Positions 51,225 to 60,375 of a stretch of DNA of 64,000 nt are shown here, piece after piece (the first letter of the stretch is position 1; each line of letters opens with the position of its first letter). The stretch is from positions 1 to 64,000 of the forward strand of contig DXIM01000052.1 of NCBI GenBank assembly GCA_019112895.1. The letters run 5' to 3'. Below the pieces are notes generated by a model that had not been told where the DNA came from, did no database searches, and was given only the letters and a program-made list of their open reading frames with translations. The stretch is from Candidatus Stackebrandtia faecavium. GTDB lineage: Bacteria > Actinomycetota > Actinomycetes > Mycobacteriales > Micromonosporaceae. A program made the translations under genes and the position numbers.

Positions 51225-51884
51225 ATGAACGCCACCACGCCACTGCGCAAGAACCTCGCCGAGAGCACATACCTGCAGCTGCGCGATCGCATCGTCCATC
51301 TGGATGTCCAGCCGTTCGAGGCGCTCGACGAAAAACAGCTCAGCAGCGACCTGGGTGTCGGGCTTGCACCGATCCGCGACGCGTTCAAACGCCTCGAGCA
51401 GGACCACCTGGTTGTCATCTATCCGCGACGCGGCACCTTCGCCGCGCCAGTCGGGCTCGGCGACGTCCAGGCGGTTATGGAACTGAGGCTGGCGAACGAA
51501 AGCCTCGCGGCAAAGCTCACCGCCGAACGCTCCTCGCCCAAGGAGCGGCAGCAACTTCACCACATGGCATGCGAACTGGCCGAGGTACGCGACAAACGCC
51601 AGATGATCACCAGCGACGCCGAAGTACATCTCACGGTGGCGGCCCTGACACGAAACTCCTACCTGAAAGCCGTGATCGAGCGACACCTGAATCTTGCCCT
51701 GCGGTTGTGGTTCCTGTGCAACTCGAACTTCGAGATCCCGTCCGACGTCGGTGTCGACCACACGCCCACAACCGAAGCGATCCTCGCCGGAGACGGCGAA
51801 GCCGCGGCCGCGGGGCTGCGCGCGCACATCATTCACGATTCCGAGCAGATACGAAGTCTGCTGTCCACCCAAGGCCATCGATAG
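51225..51884 (+). CDS. GntR-family (FCD-type) regulator
   Basis: 219 residues. Winged HTH near the N-terminus: LRDRIVHLDVQPFEALDEKQLSSDLGVGLAPIRDAFKRLEQDHLV with the typical GPAP/R-type helix-turn-helix, followed by an FCD ligand domain with RLANESLAAKLTAER and HTPTTEAILAGD. It lies 25 nt after the ADC gene and 52 nt before the symporter peptide, so it is probably the local repressor, with the ligand being the carboxylate they handle. Confidence 0.88.
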   Translation: MNATTPLRKNLAESTYLQLRDRIVHLDVQPFEALDEKQLSSDLGVGLAPIRDAFKRLEQDHLVVIYPRRGTFAAPVGLGDVQAVMELRLANESLAAKLTAERSSPKERQQLHHMACELAEVRDKRQMITSDAEVHLTVAALTRNSYLKAVIERHLNLALRLWFLCNSNFEIPSDVGVDHTPTTEAILAGDGEAAAAGLRAHIIHDSEQIRSLLSTQGHR

Positions 51885-51935
51885 CTATCGGGCCTCTTCT
51901 CGGCGCGCCCGCGCCGTTAGAAAGAAGGCGAGCTC

Positions 51936-52037
51936 ATGACTCAAGCCCTGATCTGGTTCCTGTACGTCATTGTCCCCGTACTCGGCCTAGTCACCACCGC
52001 CCTACTCACCTATAGGGCGAAGCGAAAGGAGGGCTGA
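51936..52037 (+). CDS. 33-residue membrane peptide, symporter accessory protein
   Basis: Too short for most gene callers, but it has AAGAAGG 7 nt before an ATG and ends 3 nt before the symporter's ATG, inside that gene's AAAGGAGG site. It encodes 33 residues: one helix (ALIWFLYVIVPVLGLVT) followed by a basic end (YRAKRKEG). This matches the small accessory proteins found directly upstream of PutP-type symporters in actinobacteria. Confidence 0.75.
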   Translation: MTQALIWFLYVIVPVLGLVTTALLTYRAKRKEG

Positions 52038-52040
52038 GGA

Positions 52041-53486
52041 ATGCTGTCAGTCTTCTTCATCTACCTGGTCATCGTCTTCTTGATCGGAACGTTCGCGTCC
52101 CGGTTCATGTCCAAAAGCGAAGACGGATTTTATCTGGGTGACCGCAACTTCGGGCCGGTCGCGACCGCGATTTCCGCCGGCGCAACGGACACCAGCGGCT
52201 GGATCTTCATCGGTGCAGCGGGTTTCGCCTACGCCACCGGCATCGCGACGATGTGGATGCTGCCCGGATTCATCATCGGTTACCTACTGAACTGGTTCGT
52301 GGTCGCACCGCGTTTCCGCCGGCAGGGGCAACAACTCAATGCGCTGAGTATGGCCGACTACCTCCATAAACGGTTGAAGGATCCGCGCGGGATAGTGAAG
52401 TTGGTATCCGCGATCATCATCGCGGGTTTCTTCCTCGCCTCGATGGCGGCGCAACTGACCGCCGCTCAGGTCACAGTCACCACTGTGATCGCCGACGTGA
52501 ACCCGACCTGGTCGCTGATCCTGTCCGCGGCATTCGTGACAGGCTATTGCCTGTTCGGCGGTTATCGGGCCGTGGTGTGGACCGATGTCACCCAGGGTTT
52601 CGTCATGATGGGTGTCTTGGTCCTGTTCCCGATCTACATGATCTTCTTCGAACTGGGTGGCCCCGGACAGTTCTTCCAGACCCTCCACAGCATCGACCCC
52701 CAACTGTTGACCGCTACTGGCGGCGCGACAGGTGCCGCCGCGTTCGGGTTCCTGCTGGGGAACATCGGCTTCGGCATCGGAGAGCCCGGTCAGCCTCACA
52801 TCACGCAACGATTCCTGTCTGCCCGCGACGACACGGCGATCCGCCAGGGTTCGATGGTGGCAATGGTGTGGGTCATCATCGTCATGACCGGATCGAACCT
52901 ATTGGGCCTGATCGGCCGCATCGCGATGCCGAACCTCGGCGACCCCGAGTATGTGTTCCCCATGGTCTCGCTGGACATTTTGACCCCGATCCTCGCCGGA
53001 GTGGTGCTCGCAGCGGTGTTCGCCGCGATCCAGTCGACCTTCTCGTCGCAGGTGATGGTGGCGACTCAATCAGTCGCCAGCGATGCGCTGAAGACCCTGA
53101 CCAAGAAGGAGTTCAGCCAGCGCACGACCGTGTGGATCTCGCGCACGACGATGGTCGTCCTCGCAACGCTGGCCACACTGGTCGCGTTGTCGGGCTGGAA
53201 CGGCGTGTTCGAACTGGTCCTATACGCCTGGGGCGGTTTGGCCGCAGCGTTCGGCCCCTTGCTGATCTTCTGCCTGTACAGCAACTTCGTGACGCGCGCG
53301 GGTGCACTGGCAGGCATCCTCAGCGGGACGATCGCGGTGGTCGTGTGGGTCAACCTCGGCTTGCAGGATTACATCTACGAGCTGGTTCCCGGGGTGGTCT
53401 GCTCGACAGTGGCCCTGGTCGCTGTCAGCGCGCTGACGCGTCGCGGCACGCCGGAGAAAGTGGCGATGGCGCACCACGAGAACTAA
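52041..53486 (+). CDS. Sodium:solute symporter (PutP-like)
   Basis: 481 residues, about 13 helices. SSS-family signs: GDRNFGPVATAISAGATDTSGWIFIG, LNWFVVAPRFRRQGQQLNALSMADYL, and GFGIGEPGQPHITQRFLSARDD in the region that matches the proline-transporter signature. Could import proline, pantothenate or a monocarboxylate. Downstream of ADC and GntR it may bring in their substrate. Ends in a strong terminator. Confidence 0.9.
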   Translation: MLSVFFIYLVIVFLIGTFASRFMSKSEDGFYLGDRNFGPVATAISAGATDTSGWIFIGAAGFAYATGIATMWMLPGFIIGYLLNWFVVAPRFRRQGQQLNALSMADYLHKRLKDPRGIVKLVSAIIIAGFFLASMAAQLTAAQVTVTTVIADVNPTWSLILSAAFVTGYCLFGGYRAVVWTDVTQGFVMMGVLVLFPIYMIFFELGGPGQFFQTLHSIDPQLLTATGGATGAAAFGFLLGNIGFGIGEPGQPHITQRFLSARDDTAIRQGSMVAMVWVIIVMTGSNLLGLIGRIAMPNLGDPEYVFPMVSLDILTPILAGVVLAAVFAAIQSTFSSQVMVATQSVASDALKTLTKKEFSQRTTVWISRTTMVVLATLATLVALSGWNGVFELVLYAWGGLAAAFGPLLIFCLYSNFVTRAGALAGILSGTIAVVVWVNLGLQDYIYELVPGVVCSTVALVAVSALTRRGTPEKVAMAHHEN

Positions 53487-53508
53487 AACGGTGCGCCCTC
53501 TTGCGACG

Positions 53509-53542
53509 GTGTGACGGTGTCGCTGCATCGACACCGTCACAC
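53509..53542. terminator. Bidirectional terminator, symporter/thioesterase
   Basis: GTGTGACGGTGTCG, 6-nt loop, CGACACCGTCACAC: perfect 14-bp arms between the convergent stops 53486 and 53555. Confidence 0.85.
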
Positions 53543-53554
53543 TGTCGGAGCGTG

Positions 53555-53956
53555 TCAGGCGCTCCACTTGTTCAAGAATTCGCGTTCGGATTCGCTGACG
53601 CGGCGGGCGCGCCCCGCCGCCAGGTCGAACGGGACCAGCACCGAGCGAGAACGGCACGCGACGTCGCCTTTGTCGAACAACTCGTACATAAGGGAGAACG
53701 AGGAATTGCGCACTTCATCGACCCACACATCGATGTGGACCGAAGGGCAATAGTTGACCGGTTTGAGGTAGTCGACCTCGTGGCGGGCCACCACGCAGCC
53801 TTCGGCGAAACTGTTCAATCCCCACTCCTGCGCTGACGTGAACATCAACGCGACCCGGGCTTCTTCGAAGAAGGTCATGAACCTGACATTGTTGACGTGC
53901 TGAAACGCGTCGACATCCGACCAACGCACCGGGCATTCGTACGAGAATTTAGCCAT
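53555..53956 (-). CDS. 4HBT-type acyl-CoA thioesterase
   Basis: 133 residues. Hotdog fold with the 4-hydroxybenzoyl-CoA thioesterase active-site region RWSDVDAFQHVNNVRFMTFFEEAR, followed by VARHEVDYLKPVNYCPSVHIDVWV. These cytoplasmic enzymes hydrolyse acyl-CoA thioesters; the substrate is unknown. TTGAGG precedes the ATG. Its 5' side faces the ettA 3' end in the same direction. Confidence 0.87.
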   Translation of the reverse strand: MAKFSYECPVRWSDVDAFQHVNNVRFMTFFEEARVALMFTSAQEWGLNSFAEGCVVARHEVDYLKPVNYCPSVHIDVWVDEVRNSSFSLMYELFDKGDVACRSRSVLVPFDLAAGRARRVSESEREFLNKWSA

Positions 53957-54099
53957 TCGTGATCAACCTCAATAAGACATGACCGTCGATATCGCAGCCG
54001 CGACCGCGTCCGTGCATTTGTGTTGCCCGTGCCATCCGGCACACGCCAAGCCGGCGACGATACGTCCTGGTATCTCCGCCGGCTCGGTCGTGGTCGCGG

Positions 54100-55773
54100 C
54101 TAGTCGCGGGTGAGTTTGCGGTGGGTGACACGGTGCGGTTTAGCCGCTTCCGGCCCCAGCCGCTCGATCTTGTTCTTTTCGTAGGCTTCGAAGTTGCCTT
54201 CGAACCAGAACCAGCTCGGGTTGTCTTCGTCCCCCTCCCAAGCCAGAATGTGGGTCGCGACGCGGTCGAGGAACATCCGGTCGTGGGAGATGACGACGGC
54301 ACAGCCGGGGAACTCCAGCAGCGCATCCTCGAGCGACGACAGCGTCTCGACGTCGAGGTCGTTTGTCGGTTCGTCCAGCAGCAGCACGTTGCCGCCTTGC
54401 TTCAGCGTCATCGCGAGGTTGAGGCGGTTGCGCTCACCACCGGAAAGGACCTTGACGGGCTTCTGCTGGTCGGGGCCCTTGAACCCGAATGCCGCGACGT
54501 AGGCGCGCGAAGGCATCTCGACCTTGCCGACCATCAGGTAATCGAGTCCATCGGACACGACCTCCCATACGGTCTTATCGCCATCGAGACCGGCACGGTC
54601 CTGATCAACATAGGACAGTTCGACGGTCTCGCCGACGCGTGCCCGGCCACTGTCCGGCTTCTCCAGGCCCACGATGGTCTTGAACAGCGTGGTCTTACCC
54701 ACACCGTTGGGACCGATGATCCCCACGATCCCGTTGCGCGGCAGCGAGAAGCTGAGGTCGTTGATGAGCACGCGGCCGTCGAACCCCTTGACGAGGTTCT
54801 CCACCTCGATGACGGTGTTACCCAAGCGCGGCCCGGGCGGAATCTGGATCTCCTCGAAGTCCAGCTTGCGGGTCTTTTCGGCTTCCGCCGCCATCTCTTC
54901 GTAGCGGTTCAGCCGCGATTTCGACTTCGTCTGGCGCGCCTTGGCATTGGAACGCACCCATTCGAGCTCGTCCTTCAAACGCTTCTGCATCTTGGCGTCG
55001 CGACGTCCCTCAACCGCCAAACGGTCGGCCTTCTTATCGAGGTACGTCGAATAGTTGCCCTCGTAGATGTGGGTGCGTCCACGGTCCAGTTCGAGGATCC
55101 ATTCGGCGACATGATCAAGGAAGTAGCGGTCGTGTGTAATGGCCACAACTGTGCCGGGGTACGCGGCCAAGTGCTGCTCGAGCCACAACACGCTCTCGGC
55201 GTCAAGGTGGTTGGTCGGCTCGTCCAACAGCAACAGGTCCGGTTGTTCCAACAACAGCTTGCACAGCGCGACGCGGCGCCGCTCACCACCGGAAAGGTGT
55301 GAGACCTGCTCATCCCCCGGCGGGCAACGCAGCGCGTCCATCGCCTGTTCGAGCTTCGAATCGAGCTCCCAGGCGTCGGAGTGATCCAACTCTTCCTGCA
55401 ACGCGCCCATCTCGGCCATGAGCTCATCGCTGTAATCGGTCGCCATCTTGTTGGCGATCTCTTCGAAACGGGCCAGCTTCTCGCGTGTGTCTGCCACAGC
55501 CGACTGGATGTTGCCGAGCACCGTTTTGTCTTCATCCAACGGCGGTTCCTGTGCCAGCATGCCCACCGTGTACCCCGGCATGAGCTTCGCTTCACCGTTT
55601 GTCGGTTGGTCCAGCCCAGCCATGATCTTCAGCAGGCTCGACTTACCTGCACCGTTCGGGCCGACGACACCGATCTTGGCGCCCGGCAGAAAGTACAGCG
55701 TGACGTCGTCAAGGATCAGCTTGTCTCCGTGCGCACGCCGCGCCTTCTCCATGGTGTATATGAACTGGGCCAC
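54100..55773 (-). CDS. ettA: Energy-dependent translational throttle protein EttA (ABC-F)
   Basis: 557 residues from the GTG at 55773, which has AGGGG 5 nt upstream and gives MAQFIYTME, close to the usual MAEYIYTM start; a GTG two codons earlier abuts that site. Two ABC halves: GPNGAGKS with LSGGERRR and LLLLDEPTNHLDAES, then GPNGVGKT with LSGGERNR and LLLLDEPTNDLDVE. The linker ELEWVRSNAKARQTKSKSRL is the P-site-tRNA-interacting region. It binds the ribosomal E site and gates elongation by ATP level. Confidence 0.95.
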   Translation of the reverse strand: MAQFIYTMEKARRAHGDKLILDDVTLYFLPGAKIGVVGPNGAGKSSLLKIMAGLDQPTNGEAKLMPGYTVGMLAQEPPLDEDKTVLGNIQSAVADTREKLARFEEIANKMATDYSDELMAEMGALQEELDHSDAWELDSKLEQAMDALRCPPGDEQVSHLSGGERRRVALCKLLLEQPDLLLLDEPTNHLDAESVLWLEQHLAAYPGTVVAITHDRYFLDHVAEWILELDRGRTHIYEGNYSTYLDKKADRLAVEGRRDAKMQKRLKDELEWVRSNAKARQTKSKSRLNRYEEMAAEAEKTRKLDFEEIQIPPGPRLGNTVIEVENLVKGFDGRVLINDLSFSLPRNGIVGIIGPNGVGKTTLFKTIVGLEKPDSGRARVGETVELSYVDQDRAGLDGDKTVWEVVSDGLDYLMVGKVEMPSRAYVAAFGFKGPDQQKPVKVLSGGERNRLNLAMTLKQGGNVLLLDEPTNDLDVETLSSLEDALLEFPGCAVVISHDRMFLDRVATHILAWEGDEDNPSWFWFEGNFEAYEKNKIERLGPEAAKPHRVTHRKLTRD

Positions 55774-56019
55774 TGCCACCCCTCATCAGATTTCGGATTT
55801 CCGCATCCATCTTCGCAAGTGCGCCGCCGACACTGCGACCGGGTCGCGCCGGTGTGCAGTCCTTTTACCCGGTCATATGGGCTGCGACACGGACCGTTTC
55901 CGCTTTGGCCCGCCACGATTCGAACTTTCGTGCCGACTCATCGCCGCAGCGAGATCGGTGTCACCGGCACGGCAACACCGTAGGCTGAAGGAGGGGCAGG
56001 TTTAGCGAAGGGGATAAGC

Positions 56020-57468
56020 ATGGCCACACCTGGCAAGAGCTCGTTCATCGTCGTAGCCAACCGACTCCCCGTCGACCGTGTCGTCGACGCACAGGGAAAT
56101 GTCGGATGGAAACGCAGCCCCGGCGGACTCGTCACGGCTCTGCACCCGGTCTTGAAGTCCGAGAACGGCACGTGGGTTGGCTGGGCGGGAAGCGTGGACG
56201 AATCGCCGGAGCCTTTCGATCTCGACGGTATGCACCTGTCACCGGTCAGCCTGGACGCGGAAGAGCTGCAGTTCTACTACGAGGGGTTCTCCAACGCCAC
56301 TTTGTGGCCGCTCTACCACGACGCGGTCGAACAGCCGTCCTTCCACCGTCACTGGTGGAAGGCGTACGAACGGGTCAACATACGTTTCGCGGAACGAGTG
56401 GCCGCCGAAGCCGCCCCCGGCGGCCTCGTATGGGTTCAGGATTATCAGCTTCAGCTGGTTCCGGCTCTGCTGCGTCGGCTCCGACCTGACTTGAAAATCG
56501 GGTTCTTCCTACACATTCCGTTCCCACCGGTCGAACTGTTCATGCAGATCCCGCGGCGACTCGACATCTTGAATGGCCTGTTGGGCGCCGATGTCGTCGG
56601 ATTCCAACGGCCGATGGCCGCGCAGAATTTTCTCCGCCTCACCAGGCACCTGTTGAATCTCAGGCCGCATGGCAACACCGTTGTCACCGACGACGGCCGC
56701 AGCGTGCGCGCGGCGGCCTACCCGATCTCGATCGACACCGTCAGCGTCGAAGCAACCGCCGACACCGAAAAGGTCGCAGCCCGCGCCAAGGAGCTGCGCG
56801 CTGAGCTGGGAGATCCGCGCTCGATCCTGCTCGGCGTCGACCGGCTCGACTACACCAAAGGCATAGAGCACAGGCTCAAGGCGTACCGCGAACTGCTCAC
56901 GGACGGCTGGCTGTCGATCCCGGAGACCACGCTGGTCCAGGTGGCCACCCCCAGCAGGGAACGCGTGGAGCATTACCGGGCGCTGCGGTCGACGGTCGAA
57001 CGCGAGGTGGGCCGGATCAACGGCGACTTCGGCAAGGTGGGTTTGCCCGCTGTGCACTATCTGCACCAGTCCTACGACCACACGGAGCTAGCGGCGCTGT
57101 ATCGCATCGCGGACGTGATGATGGTGACGCCGCTGCGGGACGGCATGAACCTGGTGGCCAAGGAGTACGTCGCTTCGCGGACCGACAACGATGGGGCGCT
57201 AGTACTTTCGGAATTCGCGGGCGCGGCCGCGGAGCTGAAGCAGGCTTTCGCCGTCAACCCACACGACCTCGACGAGGTGAAGCTGGTTTTGATGCGGGCT
57301 TTGCAAACTCCCCGCGAGGATCGTCGGCGAAGGATGAGGTCGATGCGGCGTCACTTGCGCACCCACGATGTGAAACATTGGGCCGGCAGTTTCCTCACGG
57401 CGCTCGGCGCGCCCGAAGCTGCAACTGCCTATAATTCAGACAAATTACGTGAATCGCGCCCATGTTAG
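56020..57468 (+). CDS. otsA: Trehalose-6-phosphate synthase OtsA
   Basis: 482 residues. GT20 hallmarks: [30 protein letters not shown] at the UDP-glucose end, [47 protein letters not shown]. Makes trehalose 6-phosphate from UDP-glucose and glucose 6-phosphate in the cytoplasm. AAGGGG before the ATG. The next gene (40 nt) carries the phosphatase, so the pair completes OtsAB trehalose synthesis. Confidence 0.96.
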   Translation: MATPGKSSFIVVANRLPVDRVVDAQGNVGWKRSPGGLVTALHPVLKSENGTWVGWAGSVDESPEPFDLDGMHLSPVSLDAEELQFYYEGFSNATLWPLYHDAVEQPSFHRHWWKAYERVNIRFAERVAAEAAPGGLVWVQDYQLQLVPALLRRLRPDLKIGFFLHIPFPPVELFMQIPRRLDILNGLLGADVVGFQRPMAAQNFLRLTRHLLNLRPHGNTVVTDDGRSVRAAAYPISIDTVSVEATADTEKVAARAKELRAELGDPRSILLGVDRLDYTKGIEHRLKAYRELLTDGWLSIPETTLVQVATPSRERVEHYRALRSTVEREVGRINGDFGKVGLPAVHYLHQSYDHTELAALYRIADVMMVTPLRDGMNLVAKEYVASRTDNDGALVLSEFAGAAAELKQAFAVNPHDLDEVKLVLMRALQTPREDRRRRMRSMRRHLRTHDVKHWAGSFLTALGAPEAATAYNSDKLRESRPC

Positions 57469-57507
57469 TCGGCCGGTGTTCGGCCCTTGCTCCTGGGAAA
57501 ACTATCT

Positions 57508-60087
57508 ATGAGCCAATCCATGCAAGTCGCGTCCGATTTCGATCCCGAACTCAAATCGGCGTTGAGGAAACTGTCCCGGGCACCTCAGTTGCTCATCGCT
57601 TGCGACTATGACGGCACGCTCGCTCCGATCGTGTCGGACCCGTCCGTCGCCACACCGCGGCCTGAATCGGTCACCGCGCTTCGTACCTTGGCTAACCTCT
57701 CCCAGACGAAAACCGCCGTCATCTCCGGCCGCGCGCTGCGCGACCTCGCGGCTCTGTCGCGGCTGCCCAGCGAGGTGCACCTGGTCGGTTCTCACGGGTC
57801 CGAATTCGACATCGGCTTCACGCAACATCTTTCGGCCGAGCAGGTGTCTCTCAGGAACCGACTGATCGAGGCCGCCACCGAGATCGCCGACGGCCACGAA
57901 GGCGTGCGTCTGGAGCTGAAGCCCGCAGGCGTAGCGATCCACACCAGGCAGTCCGATCGCGAAACGGCGCGCCTGGCGATGGAGCAGGTCAAGTCCGGAC
58001 CGGCAACCTTCGACAATGTCCAGGTGACCGAGGGACACGAAGTCATCGACCTGTCCGTGGTCACGACGCATAAGGGCAATGCGCTCGACTCATTGCGGCG
58101 TGAGCTCGGCGCCCAAGCGGTGCTGTTCATTGGCGATGACATCACCGACGAGAACGCCTTCGCGTCCCTACACGGGCCGGACATCGGGGTCCGCGTCGGC
58201 GACGGCGACACTCGCGCCGCATTCCGCATCAAGGACACCCTGGAAGTCGCGCAACTTCTGGCCATTTTGCTCGATATGCGTCGCAGTTGGCTCCACGGCG
58301 AAGACGCCAAGCCGATCGAGCGTCACTCCATGCTCAGCGACGGGGCTTCGTGCGCGCTGTTGTCGCCGGAGGCGCGCGTCACCTGGCTGTGTCACCCTCG
58401 GCCCGATTCGGGCGCGATTTTCGCCGACCTATTGGGCGGCGCCCCGGCGGGCCATTTCTCGATCCTGCCCGTCGCCGGCGGTCTGCCTTTGGGCCAGCGG
58501 TACATCCGCAAGACGATGACGGTCGAGACCAAGTGGTCTGGTCTCACGGTCACGGACTGGCTCGACGCCACCCCCCTACAAGCCGGCGATTCACACACGA
58601 CAGTCCTCATGCGAGAAATCACAGGACGGGTATCGGCGCGCGTCCAGTTCGCGCCGCGGCCGGAGTTCGGACAGATGCCGGTGCGGCTCGAGGCCCTCCC
58701 CGATGGGCTGTTCGTGCTTGGCGCCAACGAACCGATCACGCTGCGATCCCCCGGCATCGACTGGCACATCACTACCGACGGCACGCACGACACCGCCGAA
58801 GCCGTCATCGACCTGGAAAAGGTCGGTGGGTCCGTGGTCCTGGAGATGCGTTGCGGGGACGACAGTCTCGAAGCGAACGCGCTCGCGACAGCGGAACGCT
58901 GGCAGGCCACCGAGGAGCCGCGTCGCGAATGGCTGCGTGGCCTCTCCCTGCCGGGGCGCGACACGGACATGGTTGCGCGCAGCGCCCTGACCCTCAAAGG
59001 GCTGTGCCATGAACCCACCGGTGGGATCCTCGCGGCCGCCACGACCTCGCTTCCCGAGGAGATCGGGGGCGTGCGCAACTGGGACTACCGTTTCTGCTGG
59101 CTGCGCGACGCGTCGATGACGGCGCGCGTCCTTGTGGACCTGGGTTCCCTCCACGAGGCGGAGAACTTCTTCCAGTGGGTCTCCGGCGTCGTCGAACGCA
59201 CCGGAGGTCGTCCGGAATGGTTGGCTCCGCTGTATTCCCTTGAGGGAATGCCTTTGGGGCCGGAAGCCATCATCGACACGCTGCCGGGCTACGCGGGTTC
59301 GCGGCCGGTTCGTATCTCCAACGCGGCCAACCGCCAAGTGCAGCTCGACGTTTTCGGTCCGGTAGCCAACCTTGTGTACGCGGTCGCGAAGCGCCGCGGC
59401 AAAGTCACCGATTTCGAGGCAGAGATCGTCACGCACATGGCCGGTGCCGTGGCGCGGCGCTGGAGCGAGCCCGACCACGGCATCTGGGAAGAGCGTCATG
59501 CGCCCCGTCACCACGTGTTCTCGAAGGTGATGTGTTGGACGACCATCAACGACGCGATAGCGCTGAGCGAAGAATTCGACGTTGCCGAGGACCCGTCGTG
59601 GCGTGCGTTGCGAGATGAGATCGCCGCCGACGTGGTCGAGAACGGCTGGAACGAGGAAGTCGGCTCGTACACGGCAGCATACGGCGACCCGGACCTCGAT
59701 GCCGCCTCGCTGTGGATCGGTATTTCCGGGCTGCTTCCCGCTGACGATCCGCGTTTCATCAAGACCGTCAACGCGATAGAGGCCGGTTTGCGCTCCGGGC
59801 CCACTGTGTACCGTTACCACAGGGACGATGGCCTACCCGGTAACGAGGGCGGCTTCATTCTGTGTGCTGCGTGGCTCGCCCAGGCTTATCTGTTGATCGG
59901 CCGCAAGGCCGACGCCGAGGAGCTCTACCAGCAGATTCTGGACTGCACTGGGCCGACCGGCCTGTTGTCCGAGGAATGGGATCCGGTCGCCGAACGCGCG
60001 CTGGGCAACCACCCTCAGGCGTACTCGCACCTCGGCTTGATCCGGGTCGCTCTACTTCTCGATGAGCTCGCTCCCGTCCAGCACTAA
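57508..60087 (+). CDS. otsB: Trehalose-6-phosphate phosphatase (OtsB) fused to a GH15 glycoside hydrolase
   Basis: 859 residues from the ATG at 57508 (a TTG frame at 57487 is less likely). Residues about 20-260 are a HAD phosphatase: DYDGTLAPI (catalytic Asp), AVISGRAL, THKGNAL and GDDITDENAF. Residues about 280-860 are a GH15 (glucoamylase/trehalase) unit with EEIGGVRNWDYRFCWLRDASMT and the C-terminal LLSEEWDPV and GNHPQAYSHLGLI, which hold the general acid and base. The same chain can thus make trehalose and contains a fold that can hydrolyse alpha-glucosides, possibly trehalose. Both halves look complete. Confidence 0.93.
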   Translation: MSQSMQVASDFDPELKSALRKLSRAPQLLIACDYDGTLAPIVSDPSVATPRPESVTALRTLANLSQTKTAVISGRALRDLAALSRLPSEVHLVGSHGSEFDIGFTQHLSAEQVSLRNRLIEAATEIADGHEGVRLELKPAGVAIHTRQSDRETARLAMEQVKSGPATFDNVQVTEGHEVIDLSVVTTHKGNALDSLRRELGAQAVLFIGDDITDENAFASLHGPDIGVRVGDGDTRAAFRIKDTLEVAQLLAILLDMRRSWLHGEDAKPIERHSMLSDGASCALLSPEARVTWLCHPRPDSGAIFADLLGGAPAGHFSILPVAGGLPLGQRYIRKTMTVETKWSGLTVTDWLDATPLQAGDSHTTVLMREITGRVSARVQFAPRPEFGQMPVRLEALPDGLFVLGANEPITLRSPGIDWHITTDGTHDTAEAVIDLEKVGGSVVLEMRCGDDSLEANALATAERWQATEEPRREWLRGLSLPGRDTDMVARSALTLKGLCHEPTGGILAAATTSLPEEIGGVRNWDYRFCWLRDASMTARVLVDLGSLHEAENFFQWVSGVVERTGGRPEWLAPLYSLEGMPLGPEAIIDTLPGYAGSRPVRISNAANRQVQLDVFGPVANLVYAVAKRRGKVTDFEAEIVTHMAGAVARRWSEPDHGIWEERHAPRHHVFSKVMCWTTINDAIALSEEFDVAEDPSWRALRDEIAADVVENGWNEEVGSYTAAYGDPDLDAASLWIGISGLLPADDPRFIKTVNAIEAGLRSGPTVYRYHRDDGLPGNEGGFILCAAWLAQAYLLIGRKADAEELYQQILDCTGPTGLLSEEWDPVAERALGNHPQAYSHLGLIRVALLLDELAPVQH

Positions 60088-60108
60088 CTGGATATCCACA
60101 CCCGATGG

Positions 60109-60144
60109 TCGGGATTGACGGCGATTTATCGCCGTCAATCCCGA
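60109..60144 (+). terminator. Terminator of the otsAB operon
   Basis: TCGGGATTGACGGCGAT, TT, ATCGCCGTCAATCCCGA: perfect 17-bp arms, 21 nt after the otsB stop. Very stable stem; no poly-U. Confidence 0.85.
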
Positions 60145-60168
60145 GACAATACGATATCGTTCGATCTC

Positions 60169-60188
60169 GTCGCACATACGAGTGCGAC
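60169..60188. promoter_or_regulatory. Inverted repeat in the sugar-importer promoter region
   Basis: GTCGCAC, 6 nt (ATACGA), GTGCGAC: 7-bp perfect arms, about 190 nt before the receptor gene start. Might be a LacI-type operator; no regulator gene is near, so the call is weak. Confidence 0.3.
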
Positions 60189-60375
60189 TCGGTCTAAGCT
60201 ATGGGGTAATAGCGACACGACGTACCGCGCTATGACAACCCCTTCGTGAGCAACGCCTCATGAATGCGGCGTGAACCTCGTCATCAGCCCTTGCACGTGT
60301 GCCCACATTGCAAGGCGCCAACGAGACAACTTGTGTCGCCTTCGGATCGAGAACATGAGGAGAGATCAACAACCC

